Below, one piece after another: positions 1 to 6,462 of a stretch of 7,350 bases of DNA (its first letter is position 1; each line of letters starts with the position of its first letter). Below the pieces are notes generated by a model that was not told the DNA's origin, did no database searches, and saw only the letters and a program-made list of their open reading frames with translations. The stretch spans positions 1-7,350 of the forward strand of contig PNJM01000135.1 in NCBI GenBank assembly GCA_013821865.1. The letters are read 5' to 3'. The position numbers were made by a program, and so were the translations under genes. This DNA comes from Rhodocyclaceae bacterium (lineage in GTDB: Bacteria > Pseudomonadota > Gammaproteobacteria > Burkholderiales > Rhodocyclaceae).

Positions 1-1158
1 GCCGTCCAGGCGCTGCATCGAATTCGGCCAGGCGTGGCTGGTCAGCATGCGCTCGCGCCCGGCAACGGCCAGCCGCTTGCGCTCGGCCGGGTCGTCGAGG
101 ATGCGCAGTATGGCTTGAGCATAACCGGCCGGCGAATCGGCGACAAGGAAATGTTCCATGGCCTGCGCATCGACCCCGCCGGCGGCGACGGCGCTGGTCA
201 CCACCGGCACCCCCATGGCCATGGCCTCGAGGATCTTGTTCTGCGTGCCGCGGGCGATGTTGAGCGGCGCCACCATCGCCGCCGAGGCCCGCACGTAGGG
301 GCGCACGTCGGGCACCGAGCCGGTGACCGTCACCCCCGGCAGTTCACCCAGCTTGCGCATCGCCGGCGACGGATCGGCGCCGACGATGGTGAGCTTGATG
401 TTCGGCCGCCTGGCGCGCAGCAGCGGCAGGGTGCTGGCGCAGAAAGCGGCCATGCACTCCTGGTTCGGATAATAGTCCATGCGCCCGATGAAGCTGATGG
501 TATCCGGATCGTAGGGCGTCTCGTCCGGGGCGAAGAAGGCCGCGTCGACGCCATTGGGAAACCAGTCGCTGGGCACGTCAACACCATAGCTCTTCAGCGT
601 TTCCCATTCGGCGCGGGTGGTGGCGGTGCACATGTCGAAGCGCGCGGCGAGGCGCTTCTCCTCGCGCAGCATCTTGGACCCCTCCAGCCAATACCCCATG
701 CTCAGCGGGAAGGGTTTGTACTGCGCGTATTCCAGCCATTTCTGCGAATCCATGTCGCCGAAATCGAGGATCTTTGGAATGCCGCGCACATCGGCCACGT
801 ACTGCGCCACCGACGAGCAATGGACGAAGATCAGGTCGAAGCGCGTCGTGCTCAACAAGTCGCGGATGCGCCGCGCCAGGTCCGGCGAGTAGAAGAAACC
901 CATGGACGAGGGCACGGTCGTCGGCAGCCGCGCCACCATGCGCGCCACCTGCACCGGGTTGCTCACCCGCGCCATCTCGAAGCGGGCGCAGTGCGGCGCA
1001 ATGCCTTCTCCTTCCCGCGCCTCATCGTCGGAGCGCGCCAGCGAGGCCACGGTCACCTCGTGCTTCTCGCTGAAGTGCCGGATCATGTTGAACGGCCGGA
1101 TCTTGCCGCCACGCTTGGGCGGAAAGGGGAAGCGGTGGCAGACGTAAAGGATTTTCAA
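1..1158 (-). CDS. GT4 glycosyltransferase, XrtA/PEP-CTERM-associated TIGR03087 (stp1) type, 3' end missing
   Basis: Predicted cytoplasmic sugar transferase for exopolysaccharide assembly; donor and acceptor are unknown. I translated 386 codons from the minus strand without a stop; the frame leaves the window at base 1, probably lacking only a few C-terminal residues. The N-terminus (KILYVCHRFPFPPKRGGKIR, residues 2-21) is the hallmark of this GT-B family. Further landmarks are FPNGVD (200-205), SFIGRMDYYPN (222-232) at the start of the C-terminal Rossmann fold, and RGTQNKILEAMAMG (303-316). The latter matches the GT4 EX7E segment, with Arg in place of the first Glu and E311 kept. The start is TTG at 1158, chosen because GGGGTGAG lies just upstream and the family N-terminus begins there; the nearby ATG is out of frame. 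It is the last gene of the run in view, separated from the asnB-like gene by 119 bp holding a repeat element. The family is clear; the sugar specificity is not. Confidence 0.9.
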   Translation of the reverse strand, partial: MKILYVCHRFPFPPKRGGKIRPFNMIRHFSEKHEVTVASLARSDDEAREGEGIAPHCARFEMARVSNPVQVARMVARLPTTVPSSMGFFYSPDLARRIRDLLSTTRFDLIFVHCSSVAQYVADVRGIPKILDFGDMDSQKWLEYAQYKPFPLSMGYWLEGSKMLREEKRLAARFDMCTATTRAEWETLKSYGVDVPSDWFPNGVDAAFFAPDETPYDPDTISFIGRMDYYPNQECMAAFCASTLPLLRARRPNIKLTIVGADPSPAMRKLGELPGVTVTGSVPDVRPYVRASAAMVAPLNIARGTQNKILEAMAMGVPVVTSAVAAGGVDAQAMEHFLVADSPAGYAQAILRILDDPAERKRLAVAGRERMLTSHAWPNSMQRLDG

Positions 1159-1161
1159 AAA

Positions 1162-1169
1162 CTCACCCC
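1162..1169 (-). promoter_or_regulatory. ribosome binding site that decides a TTG start
   Basis: On the minus strand GGGGTGAG precedes TTG (1158-1156). GGTGA matches the 3' part of the extended Shine-Dalgarno sequence, and the spacing is right when aligned to that register. No in-frame ATG or GTG was found between the repeat element and this TTG. Confidence 0.6.
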
Positions 1170-1180
1170 AATAAAAGCCA

Positions 1181-1259
1181 TAGCCACAGATATACACAGA
1201 TAAACGCAGATTTACAGCGACACTTTCCATCTGTGTGTATCTGTGTTCATCTGTGGCTA
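1181..1259. repeat. Inverted-repeat element A, built from 10-bp CACAGA units
   Basis: Two 31-nt arms (1181-1211 and 1229-1259) are imperfect reverse complements (27 of 31 identical) around a 17-nt loop. Each arm is three 10-bp units plus one base. Left units are TAGCCACAGA, TATACACAGA and TAAACGCAGA. Right units, read on the minus strand, are TAGCCACAGA, TGAACACAGA and TACACACAGA. The outermost unit is the same in both arms. The element fills most of the 119-bp gap between the asnB-like stop and the stp1-like start. In the minus-strand transcript it could fold into a long hairpin with three mismatches and one G-U pair. Element B (4462-4557) is the same family. No U-rich tract follows, so it is not a typical intrinsic terminator. 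Its function is unknown; a dispersed intergenic repeat family is the likeliest explanation. Confidence 0.88.
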
Positions 1260-1277
1260 AAAGTTCTTTACAGAACG

Positions 1278-3200
1278 TTACGCGAGCGTCTCCTTGAGTT
1301 CGGCGGCGACGTCCCCGGGCTCGCGGCCGTCGAGGTAGATGCGCGCCCAGACCTCGAAATTGAGCAGCGAAAGGAGCTGGTCGGTGCCGTCGACGGCGTT
1401 GCGCTCGTGGGCGGCAATCAGCTCGCGCACCGCCTCGAAGCGGAAGAGGCCGCGCCGCGCAATCGACGTCTCCGACAATACCGATTTCAGCAGCGGCGCC
1501 AGCTCGCCCTTGAGCCAGGCGCCCATGGGCGTACCGAAACCGCGCTTCCTGCGGTAAAGGATGTCCTGCGGCAGGAGATCGGCCAGCGCCTTCTTCAGCG
1601 TGTACTTGAGCACGCCGCCGCGCAGCTTCAGGCTCTCCGGCATGCGCGCGGCCAGCTCGACCAGCTCGTGGTCGAGCAGCGGCACGCGGCATTCGAGCGA
1701 GGTGGCCATGGTCATCTTGTCGGTGAGCAGCAGCAGGTCGTCGGGAAGCTGGGTCTCGGCATCGACGGCGAAGAGGCGGTTGAGCATGTCCGGGCTTTTC
1801 GCTCCGGCGAAAGCCGACGCGATGGCGTCGAAGCTTGTTTGCGGCGGCCGCAGCAGCATGTCCGCGGCGGCGGTACGGCCGAACACCTGAATATAGGAAA
1901 GGTAGCGTTCCTCGAACGGCAGGTCGGCGCCGGCAAGAAAGCCCTTGGCGTAGCGCAGCAGGTTGAGCAGTCCAGAGTGGCGGTCGCTCGGCAGCAGCTT
2001 GCCGAACCCGATGGCGGCGCGCTTGAGCGTTCCCGGCAGGCGGTCGAACCGGCCCAGGTAATGGTTGCCGAGGTAGCGTCGGTAGCCGCCGAAGAGCTCG
2101 TCGCCGCCGACGCCGGAGAGAATCACCGTGACATCCTTGTGCGCGAACTCCGACACGAGGTAGGTAGTGATGAAGGCGGTGTCGGCAATCGGCTCGTCCA
2201 TGTGCCAGAGGAGCTTCGGCAGCAGGCCGACCACGTCCGGCTTGACCTGGATCTCGTGATGCTCGGTGCGGAACAACCCGGCGACACGGCGGGCGTAAGG
2301 CAGTTCGTTGTAGAACTGGTCGGCGGCGCCGCCGGAGAAGCCGATGGCGTAGGTGCGGATCGGCTGCTCGCTGTGCTTCGCCATGAAGGCCACCACGGCG
2401 CTGGAGTCGATGCCGCCGGAGAGGAAGGCGCCGATGGGCACGTCGCTCACCATCTGCATGCGCACGGATTCCTCGATGCGGGCGCGCACCCGTTGCAGCC
2501 ATTCGTCTTCGCCCGCCGTCCCGATGTCGGCCGGCACGCGCCAGTAGCGGCGCTCTTCCACCTGCCCGCGCTCGATCGCCAGCAGGGAGGCCGGCGGCAG
2601 CTTGGCGATGCCCTTGAACATCGAATACGGCGCGGCCACATAGCCGAGCCGGAGATAGGACTGCAGCCCGACCGGATCGACCTCCGCGGTGACGCCGGGC
2701 AGCGCCAGCAGCGCCTTGGCCTCGGTGGCGAAGGCCAGCCGCCGGCCGTCGTTCCGCACGTAGAGCGGCTTCACGCCGAGACGGTCGCGGCCGAGTATCA
2801 GCCGCCGCCGCACCGCATCCCACAGCGCGAAGTTGAACATGCCGTTGAGATGGTCGATGAAAGTATCGCCATGCTCGGCGTAGAGATGGAGAATGACCTC
2901 GCAGTCGGAGCCGGTGAGGAAGCGGTGCCCGCGCGCCTGCAACCCGGCGCGCAACTCGCGGAAGTTGTAGATCTCGCCGTTGCACACCAGCCACAGCGTG
3001 CCATCGGCGTTCTTCAGCGGCTGATGGCCGCCGGCGAGGTCGATGATGGACAGCCGGCGCATGCCGATGGCGCACGGGCCGTCGGCGTATACGCCCTGGT
3101 CGTCCGGCCCGCGATGGCGCGTGACCCGCCCCATGGCGTCGAGCAGCCCGGCGTCGACCGCCGCGCCGTCGAGATCAATGATTCCGTAGATGCCGCACAC
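1278..3200 (-). CDS. asnB: Glutamine-dependent asparagine-synthase-family amidotransferase (second paralogue)
   Basis: A 640-residue two-domain enzyme. An N-terminal class II glutaminase domain releases ammonia from glutamine, and a C-terminal ATP-pyrophosphatase domain adenylates a carboxylate acceptor and amidates it. Glutaminase residues are present: C2 (nucleophile once Met is removed), R49 in RRLSIIDL, N74 and E76 in NGEIYNF, and D99. The synthetase domain has the pyrophosphate loop SGGIDSS (261-267), DEPIAD (335-340), SGVGGDELFGGY (362-373) and K552 in RRKRGF. V364 takes the place of the acidic residue (Glu348 of E. coli AsnB) in that motif. The start is GTG at 3200: Cys must be residue 2, and AGGA lies 8 nt upstream. 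It follows the stp3-like gene by 18 bp, which suggests one transcript. In this setting the acceptor may be a uronic acid or other sugar carboxylate rather than aspartate; that is inference. It differs from the TIGR03108-type paralogue at 4562-6460. Confidence 0.92.
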   Translation of the reverse strand: MCGIYGIIDLDGAAVDAGLLDAMGRVTRHRGPDDQGVYADGPCAIGMRRLSIIDLAGGHQPLKNADGTLWLVCNGEIYNFRELRAGLQARGHRFLTGSDCEVILHLYAEHGDTFIDHLNGMFNFALWDAVRRRLILGRDRLGVKPLYVRNDGRRLAFATEAKALLALPGVTAEVDPVGLQSYLRLGYVAAPYSMFKGIAKLPPASLLAIERGQVEERRYWRVPADIGTAGEDEWLQRVRARIEESVRMQMVSDVPIGAFLSGGIDSSAVVAFMAKHSEQPIRTYAIGFSGGAADQFYNELPYARRVAGLFRTEHHEIQVKPDVVGLLPKLLWHMDEPIADTAFITTYLVSEFAHKDVTVILSGVGGDELFGGYRRYLGNHYLGRFDRLPGTLKRAAIGFGKLLPSDRHSGLLNLLRYAKGFLAGADLPFEERYLSYIQVFGRTAAADMLLRPPQTSFDAIASAFAGAKSPDMLNRLFAVDAETQLPDDLLLLTDKMTMATSLECRVPLLDHELVELAARMPESLKLRGGVLKYTLKKALADLLPQDILYRRKRGFGTPMGAWLKGELAPLLKSVLSETSIARRGLFRFEAVRELIAAHERNAVDGTDQLLSLLNFEVWARIYLDGREPGDVAAELKETLA

Positions 3201-3208
3201 AGTCCTTT

Positions 3209-3212
3209 TCCT
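3209..3212 (-). promoter_or_regulatory. ribosome binding site for the GTG start of the asnB-like gene
   Basis: On the minus strand AGGA ends 8 nt before GTG (3200). A second AAGGA lies only 2 nt from the start and is too close to serve. The site sits in the 18-bp gap after the stp3-like stop codon (TGA, 3221-3219), an arrangement that permits re-initiation by the same ribosomes. Confidence 0.55.
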
Positions 3213-3218
3213 GCCGTT

Positions 3219-4436
3219 TCAAGCAGAGCGCCGTGCAGCCAGCGCCCGGGCATAGACGTCGGCGTAGCGCGCCACGCTGCGGGTCCAGGTGCGTTCGCTC
3301 TCGACGAAGCGCCGGCCGGCGGCACGAACCCGCGCCCAGTCGTCGCGGCTGGCGAGGACGCGCTCGATGGTGCGCGCGAGGGCCGCCGCGTCCCCGGCGG
3401 GAAAGAGGAAGCCGGTGTCGCCGTCGCGGATCAGCTCCTGGTGGCCGCCGACGTCGGAGGCGACGAAGATGCGCCCCTGCGCCATGGCTTCGAGCGGCTT
3501 CAGCGGCGTCACCAGCTCGGTGAGGCGCATCGAGCGGCGCGGATAGGCGAGCACGTCGATCAGGTCGTAGTAGCGCTGCACCTGGGCGTTCGGCACGCGG
3601 CCGGCGAACACGATCTTGTCCGGCACGCCCAGGTCGGCGGCGAGTTTTCGCAGCGCCGGTTCATGCGAGCCGCCGCCCACGAGAAGAAGGCGCGCCCGCG
3701 GCTCGCGCGGCAGGATCGCCGCCAGGGCCTCGATCAGCAGGTCGAGGCCTTCGTAGGCATAGAACGAGCCGATGAAGCCCAGCACCGTCGCGCCTTCCAG
3801 GCCGAGGCTCCGGCGCAGCGCCTCGTCCGGCGGCGTGCCGGCGGCGAAGGCTTCGACGTCCACCGCGTTCGGGATGACAGTGACCTTGTCGGCGGCTATG
3901 CCGCGGCCGACGATGTCGCGCCGCAGGCCCTCGCAAATGGTGGTGATCCGGTCCGCCCGGCGCAGGGCCATGCTTTCCAGGGCACGCGACAGGCGGTAGC
4001 GCAGGCTGCCCTCCGTGGTGGAACCGTGATCGATCGCCGCGTCCTCCCAGGAGGCGCGCATTTCATACACCACGGGAATGCCCAGGCGACGCCCGACGCG
4101 AATCGCCGGCAGCGCGTTGAGCACCGGCGAGTGGGGATGCAGGATGTCCGGGCGCACCTGCCGCGCCACTTCGGCGATGCGCGCCGCGCTGGTCTTCATT
4201 TCGCGCATTTCGCGCAGGCCGGGAAGCCCCGCGGGTGCCGGGCCGGGCGTCCGGTAGAAATGCCAGCCATCCACGTCCTCTTCCAGGGCCGAACCTGGAC
4301 CCGGGCCCTGGCGCGGCGTGGTCAGGTGAAAGGTCTCCCAACCGAGCGCACGCTGTTGCCGCAGGATGGCGATGGTGCGAAAGGCATAGCCGCTGTGCAG
4401 CGGCAGGGAATGGTCGAGAATGTGAAGGATGCGCAT
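3219..4436 (-). CDS. GT4 glycosyltransferase, XrtA/PEP-CTERM-associated, Daro_2409 family (TIGR04063, stp3 type)
   Basis: A complete 405-residue GT-B fold glycosyltransferase, presumably acting on the cytoplasmic face of the inner membrane during exopolysaccharide assembly. The N-terminus MRILHILDHSLPLHSGYAFR and the following ILRQQRALGWETFHLT (24-39) are characteristic of the Daro_2409 family. Then come VVYEMRASWED (122-132), VIPNAVD (187-193), the second Rossmann start GFIGSFYAYEGLDLL (220-234), LLVGGG (251-256), and ELVTPLKPLEAMAQG (307-321) followed by SDVGG. The acidic pair of the EX7E motif is shifted: E316 is present, but Leu308 sits where the first Glu is expected, with E307 next to it. 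There is no signal peptide or membrane segment. The start is ATG at 4436, matching the family N-terminus, though no good Shine-Dalgarno sequence precedes it (GGCAATCTC). It lies between repeat element B upstream and the asnB-like gene 18 bp downstream. The family call is strong; the sugar is unknown. Confidence 0.92.
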   Translation of the reverse strand: MRILHILDHSLPLHSGYAFRTIAILRQQRALGWETFHLTTPRQGPGPGSALEEDVDGWHFYRTPGPAPAGLPGLREMREMKTSAARIAEVARQVRPDILHPHSPVLNALPAIRVGRRLGIPVVYEMRASWEDAAIDHGSTTEGSLRYRLSRALESMALRRADRITTICEGLRRDIVGRGIAADKVTVIPNAVDVEAFAAGTPPDEALRRSLGLEGATVLGFIGSFYAYEGLDLLIEALAAILPREPRARLLLVGGGSHEPALRKLAADLGVPDKIVFAGRVPNAQVQRYYDLIDVLAYPRRSMRLTELVTPLKPLEAMAQGRIFVASDVGGHQELIRDGDTGFLFPAGDAAALARTIERVLASRDDWARVRAAGRRFVESERTWTRSVARYADVYARALAARRSA

Positions 4437-4461
4437 GAGATTGCCAATCGAAAAACATTTT

Positions 4462-4557
4462 TAGCCACAGATAAACGCAGATAAACACGGATTCACTGCT
4501 GTGTCAGCAATTCTCAAGCCGGGCGGTATGCCGTTTATCTGTGTCCATCTGTGGCCA
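4462..4557. repeat. Inverted-repeat element B, same family as element A
   Basis: Arms at 4462-4486 and 4533-4557 are reverse complements at 21 of 25 positions around a 46-nt centre. Left units are TAGCCACAGA, TAAACGCAGA and a degenerate TAAACACGGA. Right units, read on the minus strand, are TGGCCACAGA, TGGACACAGA and a degenerate TAAACGGCAT. In the minus-strand transcript three of the four arm differences become G-U pairs, so 24 of 25 positions could pair. The centre holds a small hairpin (TGCTG, TGT, CAGCA at 4497-4509). The element begins 4 bp after the TIGR03108-type stop codon and ends 25 bp before the stp3-like start. Judged by arm variants (CGCAGA on the left, TGTGTYCA on the right) it has the same orientation as element A. 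It could act as a processing or stability hairpin, or be an inert dispersed repeat. Confidence 0.86.
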
Positions 4558-4561
4558 AGTC

Positions 4562-6460
4562 TTACTTTTCGTGCATGACGTTTCCGAGGAAAGCCTCGAA
4601 CATGAGCAGGGTCCAGATGGGCGAGCTGTAATCACGCACGCCGGATTCGTGATCTTCGACGATGGTGCGCAGATAACGCGGATTGAACATGCCGGAGTCA
4701 TTGAGGCGCCTGCCCAGGATGGCCTCGCGCACCCTGGCCTTGAGCGGGCCGCGGAACCAGCGGGCAAGAGGCACCGCGAAGCCCATTTTCGGCCGGTAGA
4801 GCACCTCGCGCGGCAGGGCGGGCTCCATGGCTTTTTTGAGCAGATATTTTCCCTCCCCGCCGCGGATCTTGTGAGACGAAGGCAAGGTTGCCAGCCATTC
4901 CACCAGGGGATGATCCATGAGCGGCTCCCGCACCTCGAGGGAATGGGCCATGCTGGCCCGGTCCACCTTGGTGTTGATGTCGCCCACCAGATAAGTCTTG
5001 AGGTCGAGGTACTGTGTCAGGGCGATGGAATCGGCAGTTCCGGCACGCGCGGCGTGGCGCCGGAACACTTCCAGCGCGTTGTAGCCGCCCAGCCGCTTGC
5101 GGAAGCCATCGCTGAAGAGTTGCCGGCGCATGGGCTCCCGCAGGATCGACACGGAATGGAAGTAGCCTTCCACCGAATCGCGCGCCAGGGCCTCGAACGT
5201 GCTCTTGGCGCGGAACATCCTCGGCGCCCAGTCGGCCTTGGGATAGACATGGCCCAGGGCGCCGAACAGGCGCCGGCGCAGCCCCAGCGGCAATCTCGAG
5301 CGCATGCGCTCTTCCAGCGCATGCATGCGATAGCGCCGGTAGCCGCCGAAGCTCTCGTCGCCGCCGTCGCCCGAAAGCGCCACGGTAACGTGCCGGCGTG
5401 CCAGCTGGCAGACGCGGTAGGTGGGGATGGCCGAACTGTCGGCATAGGGTTCGTCGTAGAGCCGGGCCAGGGTGTCGATGAGGTCGAAGTCGTCGCTTTC
5501 CACCTGGTCGACGTAGTGATGCGTCCGATAGCGGTCGGCCACCATTTTCGCGAACCCGGACTCGTTGAAAGCCGGATCGGCGAAGGCGATGGAGCAGGTA
5601 TTCACCGGCTCGCCGGACACCCCGGCCATCATCGCCACGACGGCGCTGGAATCGACCCCGCCGGAGAGGAAGGCGCCCAGCGGCACCTCCGAAATCATGC
5701 GCAGGCGAACCGACTCTTCCAGGCGGGCCCTCAGTTCGTCGCAGGCATCCTGATGGCTGATCGGATTGTCCAGGGTGAAGCGGACGTCCCAGTACTCGCG
5801 GGGCTCGCCCGGCGGCTGGCCGCGGCGCAGGGTCAGGGTGTGGGCCGGCGGCAGTTTCTTCGCCTGCCGGAAAATGCTGCGCGGCTCGGCGACATAGCCC
5901 AGCGCGAAGTACTCCTCCACCGCGCAGGGATCGATGTCGCGCCGCATCCCGCCATGCGCCAGCAAGGCTTTCAGCTCGGAGCCGAAAATGAACATGCCGT
6001 CGGGCAGCAGCGCATAGAAGAGCGGCTTGACGCCGAGCCGGTCGCGGGCGAGGAAGAGCGTCTCGCGGTTGCGGTCCCACAGGGCGAAAGCGAACATGCC
6101 GCGGAAGCGCTTGACGCATTCCCCGCCCCAGGCCTCCCAGGCGTGCACGATCACTTCGGTGTCGCTGCGCGTGTGGAAGCGATGCCCTAGCGCTTCCAGC
6201 TCCGGCACGAGTTCCCGGAAATTGTAGATCTCGCCGTTGAAGACGACGACCACGCTGCCGTCTTCGTTGAAGAGCGGCTGCTGGCCGGTGGACAGATCGA
6301 TGATCGACAGCCGCCGGTGGCCGAGGCCCACGCCCGGCTCGAAATGCGTGCCGCCTTCGTCGGGGCCGCGGTGAAACTGGCTCCGGTTCATGCGCTCGAC
6401 GGTCTCGCGGGAGATTTCCTTTCTCCCGCGGGTATCAAAAGCGCCGGTGATGCCGCACAT
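4562..6460 (-). CDS. XrtA/PEP-CTERM system-associated amidotransferase (TIGR03108 type)
   Basis: A 632-residue asparagine-synthase-family enzyme of the clade tied to exosortase-A exopolysaccharide loci. Residues 1 to about 200 form the class II glutaminase domain: C2 nucleophile, R50 in RRLSIIDL, N75 and E77 in NGEIYNF, and D100. Residues from about 240 form the ATP-dependent synthetase domain: SGGVDSS (266-272), DEPYADSS (336-343), SGDGGDESFGGY (363-374), the helix with DINTKVDRASMAHSLEVREP (494-513), and K558 in YRPKMGF. It should transfer glutamine-derived ammonia to an activated carboxylate; the true acceptor is not established, and such proteins are often labelled asparagine synthase without proof. 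The ATG start is 2 bp after the stp2-like stop codon, so translational coupling is likely. GGGGAA lies 5 nt upstream and overlaps the end of that gene. Repeat element B follows the stop by 4 bp. The length is normal and no key residue is missing. Confidence 0.94.
   Translation of the reverse strand: MCGITGAFDTRGRKEISRETVERMNRSQFHRGPDEGGTHFEPGVGLGHRRLSIIDLSTGQQPLFNEDGSVVVVFNGEIYNFRELVPELEALGHRFHTRSDTEVIVHAWEAWGGECVKRFRGMFAFALWDRNRETLFLARDRLGVKPLFYALLPDGMFIFGSELKALLAHGGMRRDIDPCAVEEYFALGYVAEPRSIFRQAKKLPPAHTLTLRRGQPPGEPREYWDVRFTLDNPISHQDACDELRARLEESVRLRMISEVPLGAFLSGGVDSSAVVAMMAGVSGEPVNTCSIAFADPAFNESGFAKMVADRYRTHHYVDQVESDDFDLIDTLARLYDEPYADSSAIPTYRVCQLARRHVTVALSGDGGDESFGGYRRYRMHALEERMRSRLPLGLRRRLFGALGHVYPKADWAPRMFRAKSTFEALARDSVEGYFHSVSILREPMRRQLFSDGFRKRLGGYNALEVFRRHAARAGTADSIALTQYLDLKTYLVGDINTKVDRASMAHSLEVREPLMDHPLVEWLATLPSSHKIRGGEGKYLLKKAMEPALPREVLYRPKMGFAVPLARWFRGPLKARVREAILGRRLNDSGMFNPRYLRTIVEDHESGVRDYSSPIWTLLMFEAFLGNVMHEK
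6406..6430. repeat. 9-bp perfect inverted repeat inside the start of the amidotransferase gene
   Basis: CGCGGGAGA (6406-6414) and TCTCCCGCG (6422-6430) are perfect reverse complements around a 7-nt loop. In the minus-strand mRNA the hairpin would begin 30 nt into the coding region, over codons for residues 11-19. It encodes ordinary family sequence, so it may be coincidental in GC-rich DNA. Confidence 0.5.
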
Positions 6461-6462
6461 GC

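Noticed and set aside
34..1203. A 389-codon open frame on the plus strand
   Set aside because: Antisense to the stp1-like gene. The minus-strand frame there translates without interruption into a conserved glycosyltransferase, while this one shows no domain.
1181..1259. Element A as an intrinsic terminator
   Set aside because: The stem is long but only moderately GC-rich, with no U tract after it in the gene direction, and the next gene continues the same pathway and orientation.
4197..4214. Tandem 9-bp duplication CATTTCGCG in the stp3-like gene
   Set aside because: Two perfect copies encode REMREM, in frame and in a variable linker; likely simple slippage with no functional meaning.
1233..4484. 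A 1083-codon open frame on the plus strand
   Set aside because: It lies fully antisense to the asnB-like and stp3-like genes, which have complete conserved motifs. The peptide is rich in Ala, Arg, Gly, Val and His with no recognisable domain, as expected from GC-rich antisense shadow, and its start lies inside repeat element A.
1181..4557. Repeat ends TTAGCCACA as possible DnaA boxes
   Set aside because: They differ from the consensus TTATCCACA by one base, but the element has no AT-rich unwinding region, no dnaA or dnaN nearby, and a repeat layout unlike an origin.
1181..4557. CRISPR array or integron attachment sites
   Set aside because: The 10-bp units are contiguous with no spacers and form inverted arms; there is no cas gene, integrase or attC core.
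4541..6190. A 549-codon open frame on the plus strand
   Set aside because: Antisense to the TIGR03108-type amidotransferase, low-complexity composition, and start inside repeat element B. The 473-codon minus-strand frame at 4698-6119 is likewise a shadow in another frame of the same gene.
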